From the NCBI RefSeq assembly GCF_900637685.1, contig NZ_LR134388.1, positions 2,801,501 through 2,865,500 of the forward strand: 64,000 bases of DNA, written 5' to 3'. A program made the translations under genes and the position numbers. The DNA is from Legionella sainthelensi. GTDB lineage: Bacteria > Pseudomonadota > Gammaproteobacteria > Legionellales > Legionellaceae. The notes beneath the pieces were generated by a model. It worked only from the letters and a program-made list of their open reading frames with translations, searched no databases and was not told the origin of the DNA. Below are positions 36,100 to 47,150 of the stretch, piece after piece. How positions within the stretch are numbered: the stretch's first letter is position 1; every line of letters starts with the position of its first letter.

Positions 36100-37283
36100 A
36101 AAAGAAATCTTCCTCTTTTTATTTTGCAATCATCCTTTTTATTCTATTTCTTTTTCTTTTGTTGTATTGGTTTATTGTTTGGAGAAACGAAGTTTACACC
36201 AATGACGCTTATGTCCAAGGAAACCAAGTTTATATTAAATCCTTACATCCTGGATTCGTTACAGGTATTTATACTGATGATAGTTTTCTAGTAAAAAAAG
36301 GACAGCTGATTGTTTCTTTAAATGAAACGGACTCTCTTATCGCACTTGAAAAGGCAAAAAAGAAGCTTGCTCAAACAGTGCGTGATGTATGCCAGGCATT
36401 TCACGATGTATTTATATTAGCCGCAGATATAGACGTAAAAAAAGCAGAACTTTTAAAAGCACAGCAAAATCTGAAACACCGCTATGATGTAATTGACGCC
36501 AAAGGGGTTTCTCTCGAGGATTATCAGCATGCGCAAGATGATCTCAAAGCCTCAATAGCTTCATTAAAAAGCACTAAGAATAATTATCAGAAAATGCTCG
36601 CATTTGTACAAGGTACTTCGATTATTGAACACCCCTGGGTACAAGAAGCAGCACAAGAAGTACGCGATGCCTGGGTGCAATTATATCGATGTAAAATTTA
36701 TGCTCCTGTAGATGGTCTAGTAGCGCAAAGAACCATTCAAGTAGGTATGTGGGTCTCCCCTAACGATCCACTGATGTCTATTATTCCCCTCGATCAAATA
36801 TGGGTTAATGCCAACTATAAAGAAACTCAACTCAAAAAAATGCGTATTGGCCAAAAAGTTAAATTCACTTCGGATCTTTATGGTTCTGGTGTAGTGTTTC
36901 ATGGCAAAATTGTTGGTTTACCTGGAGGAGCGGGCAATGCCTTTTCATTATTACCTCCTGAAAACCTCTCCGGAAATTGGATTAAAATCGTCCAAAGACT
37001 ACCGGTTCGAGTGGCACTAGTCCCGGATGAGTTAAAAAAACATCCTCTTCGAATTGGTCTCTCTTTAGAGGTCACAACTGATCTGTCTGATCAAGATGGT
37101 CCTTTGGTACCTACATCTACTTCGGACTCACCTCATTATGTGACTGATATTTTCCAAAAAGAAGAAACTGGTGATAAAGAATTAATAACAGAAATTATTA
37201 AGAGCAATTTAGATCCAAATCTTCAGGCATATGCTAATACCCCTCTTATTTTAAATAAATTTGCTTTAAATGAGAGAAGATAA
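36096..37283 (+). CDS. HlyD/EmrA-family membrane fusion protein (second system)
   Basis: A 395-residue periplasmic adaptor. A very hydrophobic N-terminal helix (FAIILFILFLFLLLYWFIVW) is followed by YTNDAYVQGNQVYI, a coiled-coil hairpin, IYAPVDGLVAQRTIQVG and the EmrA-type phrase NAFSLLPPENLSGNWIK. A C-terminal extension of about 50 polar residues is longer than in typical EmrA. It overlaps the outer-membrane factor gene by 4 bp and lies 3 bp before the MFS gene, so the three should be translated together. Confidence 0.92.
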   Translation: MKKKSSSFYFAIILFILFLFLLLYWFIVWRNEVYTNDAYVQGNQVYIKSLHPGFVTGIYTDDSFLVKKGQLIVSLNETDSLIALEKAKKKLAQTVRDVCQAFHDVFILAADIDVKKAELLKAQQNLKHRYDVIDAKGVSLEDYQHAQDDLKASIASLKSTKNNYQKMLAFVQGTSIIEHPWVQEAAQEVRDAWVQLYRCKIYAPVDGLVAQRTIQVGMWVSPNDPLMSIIPLDQIWVNANYKETQLKKMRIGQKVKFTSDLYGSGVVFHGKIVGLPGGAGNAFSLLPPENLSGNWIKIVQRLPVRVALVPDELKKHPLRIGLSLEVTTDLSDQDGPLVPTSTSDSPHYVTDIFQKEETGDKELITEIIKSNLDPNLQAYANTPLILNKFALNERR

Positions 37284-37286
37284 ATA

Positions 37287-38809
37287 ATGATTCTCTATAT
37301 TTTGCTCTTAGCACTTGCCGCAGTCATTTTTAATCTCACCTTGCCAATAATGGCTGGTCTTTATATTGTAAGTGATCTAGGGGGTAGCCCCTATATGACC
37401 TCCTATACTGTCAGTTTTTTTTGCATTGGAAATCTTTTAGGAGTCCCTCTGGGAAAACCCGCAGCAACACCTTTAAGTCCTATACAACTTTTTGTAGTCT
37501 GTCTCAGTTTGACTGCTTTATGTTCTTGGGGATGTGCCACTGCTACCAATTTTTTAGTTTTATCTTATTTAGATTTTTAGAAGGATTTGCTTCGGGAGCA
37601 ATGTTTCTTCTCATTACTTATACACTTATTCCCTTATTATCTTCTAATAAAGATAAAGTCTATATTCTTTCCTTAGTCTTAATTTGTCTTTCAATAGTTC
37701 CCGTCATTGGTGCCTCATACGGAGCATGGATTGCTTATGACTACCATTGGCGATTTCTGTTTTTTTCTAATGTGCCTTTATGTGTCTTGTTAATTTTGTA
37801 TGTTGGTTATGGCTATAGAAGATACCATGAACCCGTAAAAGAAATAGTTTTTGATAAACTGGGATATTTTTATTATTGTGTCAGCATGATTTTTATTGGA
37901 GCAGCATTAACAACCGGTCAGGAATTAGATTGGTTTCGTTCTTCTCTGATCATTTTTTTACTAATTTCAGGAGTAATCTGTTTTATTTTCTTTATATTAC
38001 GCTGTTGGTCCGCTAAAAATCCAGTTGTTGATTTGCAACTGTTGAAAAATTTTTATTTTTCACTAGCCATGATCTACATTGCATTACTTTTTGCAATCTA
38101 TTTCGGCATGGTCATTTTGCTGTCTTTATGGCTGAAGCTCTATGTCAATTACACTCCAGATTGGATTGCTTTAATCATAGGGACAATGGCATTTTGTGGA
38201 TGGATCCCGGTGGTTCTTAATAAAAAACAATATGAACCATTTCCTCCATTAATAATTGCCCTACTTTTTTTTGCCATTTCTTGTTTTTATACCAGCTACT
38301 TTAATGTAGATATTAATTTCAATCGAGTTGCATTTTCTCGAGGCCTAGCGGGCATTGGGCTTGCGTTATTTTTATCTCCACTTTTCCAATTATCAATACA
38401 TACCTTTCCTGAAACAAAACTGGCTGAATGCATTTGCTTTTTCCATGTATCACGCTTAATTGGAAGTGGATTGGGAGTTGCGTTATTTTCCATTTTATGG
38501 CACAGACGAGAAGTTTTTTTTCATTTGCGTTTAGGCAGCAGTTTAACCGCATTCTCTCAGGAAACACAGCTATTTTTAACCCGAGCAAAACTATTACATC
38601 TTCAAGGAAAACATGCTTCTGCACAATTAAATTATTATTTGACGCGACAAGCAACTGCACTAGCTTTAGATGACTGCTTTTATCTCATGGGTTGGATGGC
38701 ACTCATTTTGATGATTTTTTTAATCATAGTTTTTGTATTTCGCTTAAAAAGAACCAAAGCGCCAATAAAAAAAGATAAAGCCCCGTTATTACTTCATAAT
38801 AATATTTAA
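37287..38809 (+). pseudogene. MFS transporter (second exporter), single-base frameshift
   Basis: An EmrB-type 14-helix transporter split in two frames. The first part (from ATG 37287) holds the first helices (LALAAVIFNLTLPIMAGLYI) and stops at 37580. The second frame continues with FRFLEGFASGAMFLLITYTL through to 38809. The join lies near the T6 run 37550-37555 or the T4 run 37558-37561; one extra T gives 507 residues. It ends with a basic tail (RLKRTKAPIKKDKAP). The adaptor and outer-membrane genes of the operon are intact, which argues against simple decay. Without repair the pump would lack a working inner-membrane subunit. Confidence 0.82.
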
Positions 38810-39156
38810 TAGATCCTCGGCTGTTGCGAACAAAAATGAGTAAAAATTAGGTTATGACTCCTGCTGATTACATTAAAATTTCGCGTTTATTACTTCTTTT
38901 AACCAAAATAATTTAGGGGCAAGATAATGAAATCTGAATTGGAAATGGTGTAAAGCCATTTTGAAGTTAGGCTTAATCAAGAGTGACGCTCTTCTAAAAG
39001 GCGACTTCTCTATATATAGCCAAAATCAATCGCCTTCCTTGAAAGCAAAAGGGCCAAAAGCATAAACCTTAAACTTTGTCTTAGCCCATATCTTTTTATA
39101 GCCTCACAACTTTCACAGCGGTGCGATTCCTTAAGGAAACAAATCTTGCTCTCAAT
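38810..39156. other. Intergenic region, 347 bp
   Basis: Lies between the convergent MFS gene and cysS. An AGGGG-preceded ATG at 38928 opens an 8-codon frame only. A short inverted repeat AAATGG/CCATTT is present at about 38943. No gene or strong terminator is seen. Confidence 0.4.
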
Positions 39157-40521
39157 CTATTCTACTTTACGCCAAGTAGTCCCATTAATTCCATCTTCCA
39201 ATTCAATACCTTGGCTCAATAGATCCGACCTTATCTGATCAGCGCGCTCCCAATTACGCTCCGTGCGTGCTTGTAGTCGCTCTTTGATTAATTCTTCTAT
39301 TGACGCTTTGACTTCTTCATCTAATCCTGACTGCAAGAAAGATGAAGGATCTGTTTGCAATAACCCCATAATATTTCCCAAATATTTCAAAGTAGCTGCT
39401 AAAATAGGCGAATTGCTTTTATTAATTTCATGGCTAAGCTGGAACAAGACAGATAAGGCCACTGGGGTATTAAAATCATCATTCATTGCTTGATTAAATT
39501 CATTAATCCAATGATTATCTAATTCACCCTCTGCAATAATGCGACTATCCTTGATTGTTTGATACAAACGAGTTAATGCCTTTTTGGCATTAGCCAAGTT
39601 TTCTTCAGAATAATTTAATGAACTACGATAATGACTGCTTAAAAGAAAATAACGCACTACTTCTGGATGATGTTTTGCTAAAACATCTGCAATAGTAAAG
39701 AAATTGCCTAATGACTTTGACATTTTTTCATTATTAACCTGCAACATCCCTACATGCAGCCAATAATTTGCAAAAGGTTTTTCAGTAGCAGCCTCACTCT
39801 GAGCGATTTCATTTTCATGATGAGGAAATTGCAAATCCAAGCCCCCTCCATGAATATCAAACTGCTCACCTAATTCACTCATTGCCATCGCCGAACATTC
39901 AATATGCCAACCGGGACGTCCTTCGCCCCAGGGGGAAGGCCAGCTAGGTTCTCCTGGTTTTGCCTTTTTCCATAAAACAAAATCTAATGGAGAACGCTTT
40001 TCCTTAACAATTTCAACCCGAGCACCGGCAACTAGTCCCTCTAAATCTTTGTTTGATAATTTACCATAGTTGACAAATGAATTGACCTGATAACACACAT
40101 CACCATTATCGCTTAGATAAGCATTCCCTTTAGCAAGCAACCGTTCAATCAAATGAACAATGCTATGAATATGTTCTGTAGCACGTGGTTCTACATCAGG
40201 CGGCAAAATATTTAACGCGCGCGTATCCTCATTCATTGCTGCAATATATTGAGCGGTCAATTCATCTATAGGTATCGCTCGCTCATGCGCCCGTGCAATA
40301 ATTTTATCGTCAATATCCGTAATATTACGGATATATTTCACATCATAACCCTGGGAGCGCAGATAGCGCACAATGACATCGAAAGCAACCATAGAGCGTG
40401 CATGGCCGATATGACAGCGATCATATACAGTAATACCACAAACATAAATACCAATTTTTCCAGGTGAAATGGAAACAAATGGTTCTTTTGCTCTGGTTAA
40501 AGAATTATACAAATGCAACAT
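39157..40521 (-). CDS. cysS: Cysteinyl-tRNA synthetase
   Basis: A 454-residue class I synthetase that charges tRNA-Cys. HIGH is at 37-40 ([11 protein letters not shown]), KMSKS is in [11 protein letters not shown], and zinc ligands are Cys28 (VCGITVYD), the Cys in [11 protein letters not shown] and the His/Glu in FPHHENE. I chose ATG 40521, which follows AAGGGG; the longer frame to 40593 would overlap glnS and has no ribosome site. It lies 11 bp after glnS and is the last gene of the truA-trpFBA-glnS-cysS run. Confidence 0.95.
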   Translation of the reverse strand: MLHLYNSLTRAKEPFVSISPGKIGIYVCGITVYDRCHIGHARSMVAFDVIVRYLRSQGYDVKYIRNITDIDDKIIARAHERAIPIDELTAQYIAAMNEDTRALNILPPDVEPRATEHIHSIVHLIERLLAKGNAYLSDNGDVCYQVNSFVNYGKLSNKDLEGLVAGARVEIVKEKRSPLDFVLWKKAKPGEPSWPSPWGEGRPGWHIECSAMAMSELGEQFDIHGGGLDLQFPHHENEIAQSEAATEKPFANYWLHVGMLQVNNEKMSKSLGNFFTIADVLAKHHPEVVRYFLLSSHYRSSLNYSEENLANAKKALTRLYQTIKDSRIIAEGELDNHWINEFNQAMNDDFNTPVALSVLFQLSHEINKSNSPILAATLKYLGNIMGLLQTDPSSFLQSGLDEEVKASIEELIKERLQARTERNWERADQIRSDLLSQGIELEDGINGTTWRKVE

Positions 40522-40532
40522 ATTGACCCCTT

Positions 40533-42188
40533 TTAGCTCACTTTTCCCCAAGTATCCTTCAGATCCACCACACGATGAAAAGCACGAACACATCCTTCTT
40601 TTAATTCATTAACACAGTAATATCCCAAGCGTTCAAACTGAAACACCTCGCCTAATTGCTGATTAGCTAGTGCTGGCTCGCAATATCCTTGCTTTATTTG
40701 TAATGAATTATGATTTAAAAACTGGAAGAAATCTTCTTCTCGACCAGGATTAGGATCATTGAATAAACGGTCATACTCCAATACCGTCACTGGATATGCG
40801 TGTTCGCAAGATACCCAATGAATAACACCCTTAACTTTCCTGTCTTCAGGATTTTTTCCTAAAGTATTTTCATCATAAGTACAGCGTAATTCAAGAATAT
40901 TGCCTTGCTCATCATAAATTACATCATGACATTTAATCACATAGGAGTGACGTAAACGTACTTCAGCACCAGGTGATAGACGATGATATTTTTTTGGGGG
41001 CTCTTGCATAAAATCAGAACGCTCGATAAAAATTTCTCGTGTAAATGGCAAGTCCCGCGTACTTGAGCTTGGATCTTGTGAGTTATATGCAGGCTTTAAT
41101 AGTTCAGTTCGATCCTCAGGGTAATTTTCAATGACTATTTTTAACGGTTCCATAACACATAAAGCTCGTTTTGCTGTTCGATTTAGCTCAGCACGGACAC
41201 ATTCTTCAAGTACTGACATATCAATTACTGAATCACTGCGTGATACTCCGATTACCTCGCAAAATTGACGAATTGCAGCAGGAGGATATCCACGTTTACG
41301 CATCGCCCGTAAAGTTGGCATTCGAGGATCATCCCACCCAGATACCGCCTTTTTTTCTACCAGTGCACGTAATTTACGCTTTGAAGTAATTGTGTGTGAT
41401 AAATTTAAACGGGCAAATTCTGTTTGTATCGGTTTAGCAGGTAACGGCAAATGTGCAACAAACCAATCATAAAGAGGTCGGTGATCTTGAAATTCTAACG
41501 TACATAAGGAATGAGTAATTTTTTCCAAAGCATCAGAAATAGGATGTGCATAATCATACATAGGATAAATGCACCATTCATCACCTGTACGTTGATGATG
41601 GGCATGGCGAATTCGATAAATTACAGGATCACGCATGTTCACATTACCTGATTGCATATCAATTTTTGCTCGCAATACATGTGTTCCATCAGGAAACTCT
41701 CCTGCTTTCATACGTGCAAATAGGTCTAAACTTTCCTCAACGGGTCTATTTCTGTAAGGACTTTCGCGGCCAGGCTCCTGTAAAGTGCCACGATAAGCAC
41801 GGATTTCATCCATACTAAGACTATCAACATAAGCCAAATCTTTTTTAATTAAAAATACAGCAAAATTATAAAGTTCATGGTAGTAGTCTGATGAGTGAGT
41901 CATAGCATGCCATTCAAAGCCTAGCCAACGAACATCATCAATAATGGCATTGACATACTCCTCTTCTTCTTTCATGGGATTTGTATCATCAAAGCGTAAA
42001 TAACAAATTCCCCCAAACTCTTGTGCCAAACCGAAATTCACACAAATCGCTTTAGCATGTCCGACATGCAAATAACCATTAGGTTCCGGTGGAAAACGGG
42101 TAACCACAGACTGATGCTTACCACTCGCTAATTCATCAGCAATCAGTTGTCTTATAAAATGAGCTCGCTTTTCAGTTATTTCAATCAT
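40533..42188 (-). CDS. glnS: Glutaminyl-tRNA synthetase
   Basis: A 551-residue class I synthetase, close to the 554 of E. coli GlnS. The HIGH-like motif is in [16 protein letters not shown], the KMSKS-like motif is TSKRKL, and the anticodon-binding beta-barrels occupy the C-terminal 200 residues ([16 protein letters not shown]). ATG 42188 overlaps the trpA stop by 8 bp; the frame extends to 42215 but ATG 42188 fits the family length. It sits directly after trpA and 11 bp before cysS. Carrying a direct GlnRS, the organism can charge tRNA-Gln without the transamidation route. Confidence 0.95.
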   Translation of the reverse strand: MIEITEKRAHFIRQLIADELASGKHQSVVTRFPPEPNGYLHVGHAKAICVNFGLAQEFGGICYLRFDDTNPMKEEEEYVNAIIDDVRWLGFEWHAMTHSSDYYHELYNFAVFLIKKDLAYVDSLSMDEIRAYRGTLQEPGRESPYRNRPVEESLDLFARMKAGEFPDGTHVLRAKIDMQSGNVNMRDPVIYRIRHAHHQRTGDEWCIYPMYDYAHPISDALEKITHSLCTLEFQDHRPLYDWFVAHLPLPAKPIQTEFARLNLSHTITSKRKLRALVEKKAVSGWDDPRMPTLRAMRKRGYPPAAIRQFCEVIGVSRSDSVIDMSVLEECVRAELNRTAKRALCVMEPLKIVIENYPEDRTELLKPAYNSQDPSSSTRDLPFTREIFIERSDFMQEPPKKYHRLSPGAEVRLRHSYVIKCHDVIYDEQGNILELRCTYDENTLGKNPEDRKVKGVIHWVSCEHAYPVTVLEYDRLFNDPNPGREEDFFQFLNHNSLQIKQGYCEPALANQQLGEVFQFERLGYYCVNELKEGCVRAFHRVVDLKDTWGKVS

Positions 42189-43002
42189 TGTTTTGTCCAT
42201 TATTGTCCATGGCATGTCGCATGGAATAAATTAAATCTGCTCCGGCTTGTAACATATCATTATTGGTATTATAAGCATCCAGGATACGCGTAATTAAGGC
42301 AGCCCCTACAATAATACCATCTGCAAAATGAGCGATTCCTGCTGCCATTTCTGCTGTTTTTATGCCAAAGCCAACCATTAAGGGAAGAGTAGTTTGTGCT
42401 TTTCGGCGTTGGTATTGGGTTTTTAAAGATGCTATGTCAAGCGCATCAGACCCAGTAACACCTTTTAAGGACACATAGTATAAATAGCCCTTAGCAAACT
42501 TATTTATTAAGGCCATACGCTCATCTGAAGTTGTAGGCGAGCAAAGAAAGATACTGTACAAACCATATTTTTCCCAGATTTTAGCAACTTCTTCACTTTC
42601 TTCAGGAGGTAAATCAACTATAATGGTTCCATCAATACCCGCTGCTACGGCTTGTTGTGCAAAAAGCTCGTAACCAAAATGTTCTATAGGATTTAAATAG
42701 CCCATAATAATTACTGGGGTTTCCTGATCCTGACTCCGAAATTCTTTGACCATATTCAATACTGTATGGCAATGCACGTCCTGAGCAAGTGCACGCTCCA
42801 TAGCACGTTGAATCACTGGTCCTTCAGCCATAGGATCGGAGAAAGGAATACCTAATTCTAAAACATCTGCGCCCGCTCTAACTAATTCATGCATTAACTT
42901 CACGGTGATTTCAGGATAAGGATCTCCCGCTGTAATATAAGGACTGAGCATTTTTTTACCTTTCGCCTTAAGGCGCATCAAGGTGCTGTCAATTCGGTTC
43001 AT
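42181..43002 (-). CDS. trpA: Tryptophan synthase alpha subunit
   Basis: A 273-residue TIM-barrel enzyme that cleaves indole-3-glycerol phosphate and passes indole to TrpB. The catalytic Glu49 is in ELGIPFSDP. The second catalytic acid, Asp60 in the enteric enzyme, is Glu60 here (PMAEGP), a conservative change. The flexible loop 6 contains [13 protein letters not shown], and the phosphate is bound by GFGIKTAE and DGIIVGAAL. It overlaps trpB by 4 bp (ATGA) and glnS by 8 bp. Confidence 0.96.
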   Translation of the reverse strand: MNRIDSTLMRLKAKGKKMLSPYITAGDPYPEITVKLMHELVRAGADVLELGIPFSDPMAEGPVIQRAMERALAQDVHCHTVLNMVKEFRSQDQETPVIIMGYLNPIEHFGYELFAQQAVAAGIDGTIIVDLPPEESEEVAKIWEKYGLYSIFLCSPTTSDERMALINKFAKGYLYYVSLKGVTGSDALDIASLKTQYQRRKAQTTLPLMVGFGIKTAEMAAGIAHFADGIIVGAALITRILDAYNTNNDMLQAGADLIYSMRHAMDNNGQNND

Positions 43003-44198
43003 ACGCTAATTCCATCAATTTGTGCCACAGTATGCATGTCTTTATCGCCACGACCCGATAAATTCACGATAATATTTTGCTTTACGGACATTGTCTTCGC
43101 AAGTTTCATTGCATAAGCAATAGCATGACTGGATTCAAGTGCAGGAATAATACCTTCAACACGCGTTAAAGTTCGAAACGCATGCAACGCCTCGTCATCA
43201 TTAATTGCCTCATAAATTGCGCGCCCTGTATCCTTCAAATAAGCATGTTCAGGCCCTACACCAGGATAGTCAAGACCCGCAGAAATCGAGTGGGTATCTT
43301 TAATTTGACCATGTTCATCACAAAGCAAATAAGTCCGGTTGCCATGCAACACACCTGGTTTCCCTGCTATAAGTGAGGCAGAATGTTCGCCACTGTCCAA
43401 GCCTTTTCCACCTGCTTCCACACCATAAAGAGCAACTGCCGTATCATTTAGAAAGGGATAAAATAAGCCAATTGCATTAGATCCTCCCCCTACACAAGCA
43501 ACTAAAGCATCTGGCAAACGACCTGTTTTTTCTAAAATTTGTGCTTTCGCTTCCACGCCAATTATTGATTGAAAATCTCTAACCATTTGAGGATAAGGGT
43601 GTGGTCCTGCAACTGTTCCAATGATGTAAAATGTATCATCAATATGGCTCACCCAATCACGCATGGCTTCATTCAAAGCATCTTTCAACGTACGTGATCC
43701 TGCTGTTACAGGAACAACCTCCGCACCCAAAAGTTTCATGCGGTACACATTAGATGCTTGGCGTTTTATGTCCTCAGCTCCCATATAAACCACGCACTCT
43801 AAGCCTAATTTAGCAGCGACAGTAGCTGAAGCCACGCCATGTTGTCCCGCTCCTGTTTCGGCAATAACTCGGGTTTTTCCCATCCGCTTAGCGAGTAATG
43901 CTTGTCCTACAGTATTATTGATTTTGTGTGCGCCCGTATGATTCAAATCTTCTCGTTTCAAGTAGATTTGGCCCCCACCGATTTCCTGACTTAAGCGTCG
44001 AGCATGATAAAGCGGATTAGGCCGCCCTACATAATCCTTTAATTCAGCATGCAGTTCTGCAAGAAAATCAGGGTCTTGTCGGTATTTTGCATAGGCCTCT
44101 TGTAATTCTTTCAAAGCATGCATCAACGTATCTGCTACAAAAATACCGCCATAAGGACCAAAATGCCCATGTTCATCAGGGAGTTCTTTTTTGTTCAT
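42999..44198 (-). CDS. trpB: Tryptophan synthase beta subunit
   Basis: A 399-residue PLP enzyme that joins indole and serine to make tryptophan. The PLP lysine is in HTGAHKINN, the catalytic Glu in ETGAGQHG, and the phosphate-binding glycine loop is [10 protein letters not shown]. The serine-binding C-terminal part has [12 protein letters not shown] chose ATG 44198; the preceding TTG is also in frame, but AAGG spacing suits the ATG. It overlaps trpA by 4 bp and lies 98 bp after trpF. Confidence 0.96.
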   Translation of the reverse strand: MNKKELPDEHGHFGPYGGIFVADTLMHALKELQEAYAKYRQDPDFLAELHAELKDYVGRPNPLYHARRLSQEIGGGQIYLKREDLNHTGAHKINNTVGQALLAKRMGKTRVIAETGAGQHGVASATVAAKLGLECVVYMGAEDIKRQASNVYRMKLLGAEVVPVTAGSRTLKDALNEAMRDWVSHIDDTFYIIGTVAGPHPYPQMVRDFQSIIGVEAKAQILEKTGRLPDALVACVGGGSNAIGLFYPFLNDTAVALYGVEAGGKGLDSGEHSASLIAGKPGVLHGNRTYLLCDEHGQIKDTHSISAGLDYPGVGPEHAYLKDTGRAIYEAINDDEALHAFRTLTRVEGIIPALESSHAIAYAMKLAKTMSVKQNIIVNLSGRGDKDMHTVAQIDGISV

Positions 44199-44296
44199 CA
44201 ATCTACCTTTCTCAACCTCTTAAAATATATTCTGGGGACAACAAAGCACAAAACTAAGCTTCCTTAATTTCAGGTTTTTGCTTCGTGGTACCTAAT

Positions 44297-44926
44297 CTAC
44301 TCTCTATTCAATAACTTCTGCATAAACCGACTCATTTTGCCATGATCTTTAATTCCAGGCGAGACCTCAATCCCACTGCATAAATCTACAGCGTAAGGAC
44401 GACATAATGCAGTTGCTTCAAGCACGTTAGATTCATTTATGCCTCCGGCCAATATATAAGGCTTTGCTATATCTTGCGGAATAATTTTCCAGTCAAAAAT
44501 CAGCCCCGTTCCACCTCTTGCGGCTGTAGAGGGGGTATCTAATAACAACGCACGAGCCATCATAAACTCTCGTGCTGCTTGTTGAATATATCCTGCCGAA
44601 TCAGCATGTATCGCTTTAATAAAGGGCTTTTTAAATTGTTGGCAAAACTCTGCTGATTCATCTCCATGAAATTGCAATAACTGAATTGGCAGTTCCTCTA
44701 TGATTTTTTGCACCAAATCTCGTTCTGGATTCACCAAAACAGCGACAGAATCCACAAATGCAGGAAGATCACTGAGTAAAATCTTTGCTTGTTCAATAGA
44801 AATAAATCGGGTACTTTTTGGATAAAAAATTAAACCAACGGCATCTACACCTAAATTCACAGCACAGGCAATATCTTCGCTACGCGTCATGCCACACATC
44901 TTGACTCGAACACGTGATGAATTCAA
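44297..44926 (-). CDS. trpF: Phosphoribosylanthranilate isomerase
   Basis: A 209-residue TIM-barrel isomerase in tryptophan synthesis. The catalytic Cys is in KMCGMTRSEDIA and the catalytic Asp in LLLDTPSTAARGGTG. LAGGINESNV and DLCSGIEVSPGIKD are the phosphate-binding signature. The start is TTG 44926, directly after the truA stop and supported by GGAG 6 bases upstream; the first ATG would remove the conserved first strand. The gene order truA-trpF-trpB-trpA is common in gammaproteobacteria. trpE, G, D and C are not in the window. Confidence 0.94.
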   Translation of the reverse strand: MNSSRVRVKMCGMTRSEDIACAVNLGVDAVGLIFYPKSTRFISIEQAKILLSDLPAFVDSVAVLVNPERDLVQKIIEELPIQLLQFHGDESAEFCQQFKKPFIKAIHADSAGYIQQAAREFMMARALLLDTPSTAARGGTGLIFDWKIIPQDIAKPYILAGGINESNVLEATALCRPYAVDLCSGIEVSPGIKDHGKMSRFMQKLLNRE

Positions 44927-45715
44927 TTATTTCTCCAAAAGAAACATAGGGCCGGGGCTACTCTGTAATATAGAAAACTCTTGAGGGTAATTCACTTGTA
45001 CTAAATACAATCCATAGGCAGGTGCTGTTTCAGCTCCTAACCGTCTATCTTTTGCTTGAAGCACTTCCTCTACCCAAAAAACGGGTTTTTTTCCTGAGCC
45101 TACTGCAATAAGAACACCAGCAATATTTCGTACCATATGATGTAAAAAAGCATTAGCAGTAATATCAATTATTATTAAATCCCCCATGCGGTTCACTTGA
45201 AGTTTATATACATTTCGCATTGGAGTATTCGACTGACATTCAACAGAACGGAATGAAGTAAAATCATTTTCACCCAATAAAACCTGGGCTGCTTGATGCA
45301 TGAGACGATGATCTAACTGTCTGTATTGCCAGGTAACATTGCTGCGCAACAGTGCTGGTCTTATAGCACTATTATAAATCACATAGCGATACCGTCTCGC
45401 AGTTGCAGAATATCTTGCATGAAACTCTTCTGAGAGTTCTTTTCCCCACTTCACACATATATCTTTAGGTAAAAATGAATTTACGCCATGGATCCATGCG
45501 CGAATACTGCGCTGCTTTTCGCTGTCAAAATGAATTACTTGATTTGTTGCATGTACACCAGTATCAGTTCTCCCAGCACAAACTACGGATATAGGGAGAT
45601 CTGCTACTTTAGATAAAGCATTTTCTACAGCCTGTTGTACGGTATGCAATCCTGTTTGTGCTTGCCAGCCATGATACTTGCTACCATCATACTCAAGCAC
45701 TAAAGCGATTCGCAT
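44927..45715 (-). CDS. truA: tRNA pseudouridine(38-40) synthase
   Basis: A 262-residue enzyme that makes pseudouridine at positions 38-40 of the anticodon arm. The catalytic Asp51 is in CAGRTDTGVHA, and the conserved YRYVIYN and FLHHMVRNIAGVL follow. AGGA lies 8 bases before the ATG. It is the first gene of the minus-strand run into trpF, and its stop codon directly adjoins the TTG start of trpF. In many relatives fimV lies just upstream of truA; here an outer-membrane protein gene on the other strand separates them. Confidence 0.95.
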   Translation of the reverse strand: MRIALVLEYDGSKYHGWQAQTGLHTVQQAVENALSKVADLPISVVCAGRTDTGVHATNQVIHFDSEKQRSIRAWIHGVNSFLPKDICVKWGKELSEEFHARYSATARRYRYVIYNSAIRPALLRSNVTWQYRQLDHRLMHQAAQVLLGENDFTSFRSVECQSNTPMRNVYKLQVNRMGDLIIIDITANAFLHHMVRNIAGVLIAVGSGKKPVFWVEEVLQAKDRRLGAETAPAYGLYLVQVNYPQEFSILQSSPGPMFLLEK

Positions 45716-46157
45716 TGATTATTCCTGATAAAAGGGTCAATTTATAATACAGCATTTGTTTTGTCTATACTTTACTAAAATTGATTTTAAGTTTATTAAA
45801 ATATTATAGTCATTTCTCATTGAAAGCCCAGAGTAATAAGGATGTTGTTGACAATTCCTTACTCCTCTACGCCCAAACGAAATGAATCCATTTTAACCTA
45901 TATTGTTTCTTTGTTAAGGTGACGTCCCCCATAAAGCGCGACACCTAGCAACAAGAACCAATTGTCAACGAACCCTAATTTTTAGCTTAAATTTTATACT
46001 AATAAGTCTTTATTTCTACCTGACAAATCAATCGTTGCTTTACCGTCTTTTGTTGATTTATTGAATTCATTTATGATAGCTTCTCGGTTTGCAGTTAGAG
46101 GTTAGCTAATTTATACGTATCTATAACAATTTCTATTAAATTTTTGAGACTTAATTT
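45716..46157. other. Divergent intergenic region, 442 bp
   Basis: Lies between truA and the outer-membrane protein gene and carries a MITE-like element (45847-45969) bounded by a perfect 10-bp inverted repeat. The flanking parts should hold the promoters of both genes. No gene is seen. Confidence 0.5.
45847..45969. repeat. 123-bp element with 10-bp terminal inverted repeats (MITE-like)
   Basis: GTTGACAATT at 45847-45856 and its exact complement AATTGTCAAC at 45960-45969 bound 123 bp without coding capacity. Inside, ATAAAGCGCGACAC resembles in reverse the GCGCTTTAT core next to GTTGACAATT at 18529-18567. No clear target duplication is seen. Confidence 0.5.
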
Positions 46158-46952
46158 ATGAAATGGAATTTATTTTCTCCATCTGTTACCGCCCTACTAC
46201 TCATATGTCATAACCCCTCTTTTTCTAAAAATGATGGATACGTACAAAACCCAGCACTTCAATCGGTTTTTAATGCTCAAGGTAACTGGTTTATTTCACT
46301 TGGAGCAGGAGTACAATTTCCTGAACTGCACGCTCATGTACAAGTAAATAATGGGGCTGAATTTTCAGCACCTTACAATTACGATCAATACTCAATCAAC
46401 AGTGACAATGGAGCAGTTATCACAGCATTTGTAGGCCGCCGATGGCAAAACGACAATATTTGGTTTCCTTCTTACTCACTTGGTTTGTTTTGGCAGTATT
46501 TTTTCAAGACCCAGCTCGACGGCAAAATTACACAATATTCCTTACCCCAATTTACTAATTACAGTTATGATTTAGATTTTACTTCGAACCTCTTATTAAT
46601 ATCAGGAAAAATGAATCTATTTAAGCATGGAATGTTTTCACCTTATATCAATGGAGGAATAGGAAGCTCCTTTAATAAGGTCTCTAATTATAATGAAACA
46701 GCATTAGCAGGTGTGACACCACGACTTAGCCCAGGGTTCAAAACCGCCAATACCAGTGAATTTGCCTACAATATAGGTGCTGGTATAGATGTACATTTTT
46801 TACCTCAGTTTATTTTTTCCTTAGGTTATATTTATCAAGATTTAGGACCATACCCCTCGGGTAATGGAGTTGGTACATGGTCAAATCAATCATTAAATCC
46901 AGGCTCTTATCATTCTAATGAAATTTTAGCCAGCATGACTTATCTTTTTTGA
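46158..46952 (+). CDS. Outer-membrane beta-barrel protein
   Basis: A 264-residue protein with a signal peptide of about 24 residues and alternating beta-strand patterns typical of OmpA/OmpW-like 8-strand barrels (GNWFISLGAGVQFPELHAHV, ITAFVGRRW, FAYNIGAGIDVHFLPQFIFS). It ends in an aromatic residue (LASMTYLF), the outer-membrane sorting signal. It resembles the opacity-like family of outer-membrane proteins common in Legionella. It is a single gene, divergent from truA and convergent with fimV. The function is unknown. Confidence 0.82.
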   Translation: MKWNLFSPSVTALLLICHNPSFSKNDGYVQNPALQSVFNAQGNWFISLGAGVQFPELHAHVQVNNGAEFSAPYNYDQYSINSDNGAVITAFVGRRWQNDNIWFPSYSLGLFWQYFFKTQLDGKITQYSLPQFTNYSYDLDFTSNLLLISGKMNLFKHGMFSPYINGGIGSSFNKVSNYNETALAGVTPRLSPGFKTANTSEFAYNIGAGIDVHFLPQFIFSLGYIYQDLGPYPSGNGVGTWSNQSLNPGSYHSNEILASMTYLF

Positions 46953-47150
46953 CAAAAAATTTGTAATAGAGTGAGACGGCTAAGCGCCGATATTGACATA
47001 AATACGAGTAATGGTTATTACCGGCCTCTTGATTTAGTCCTGCCTTAAAGGCGCTTTGATTCCTCAATTACTCATTGAATAGAATCACTCTTTATAGAAC
47101 AGAACACAACAAATCTTAATACTCACGAAATAATAAATGATATTTATAAA

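Noticed and set aside
38319..38673. ORFs on both strands inside the MFS gene
   Set aside because: Shadow frames of the transporter.
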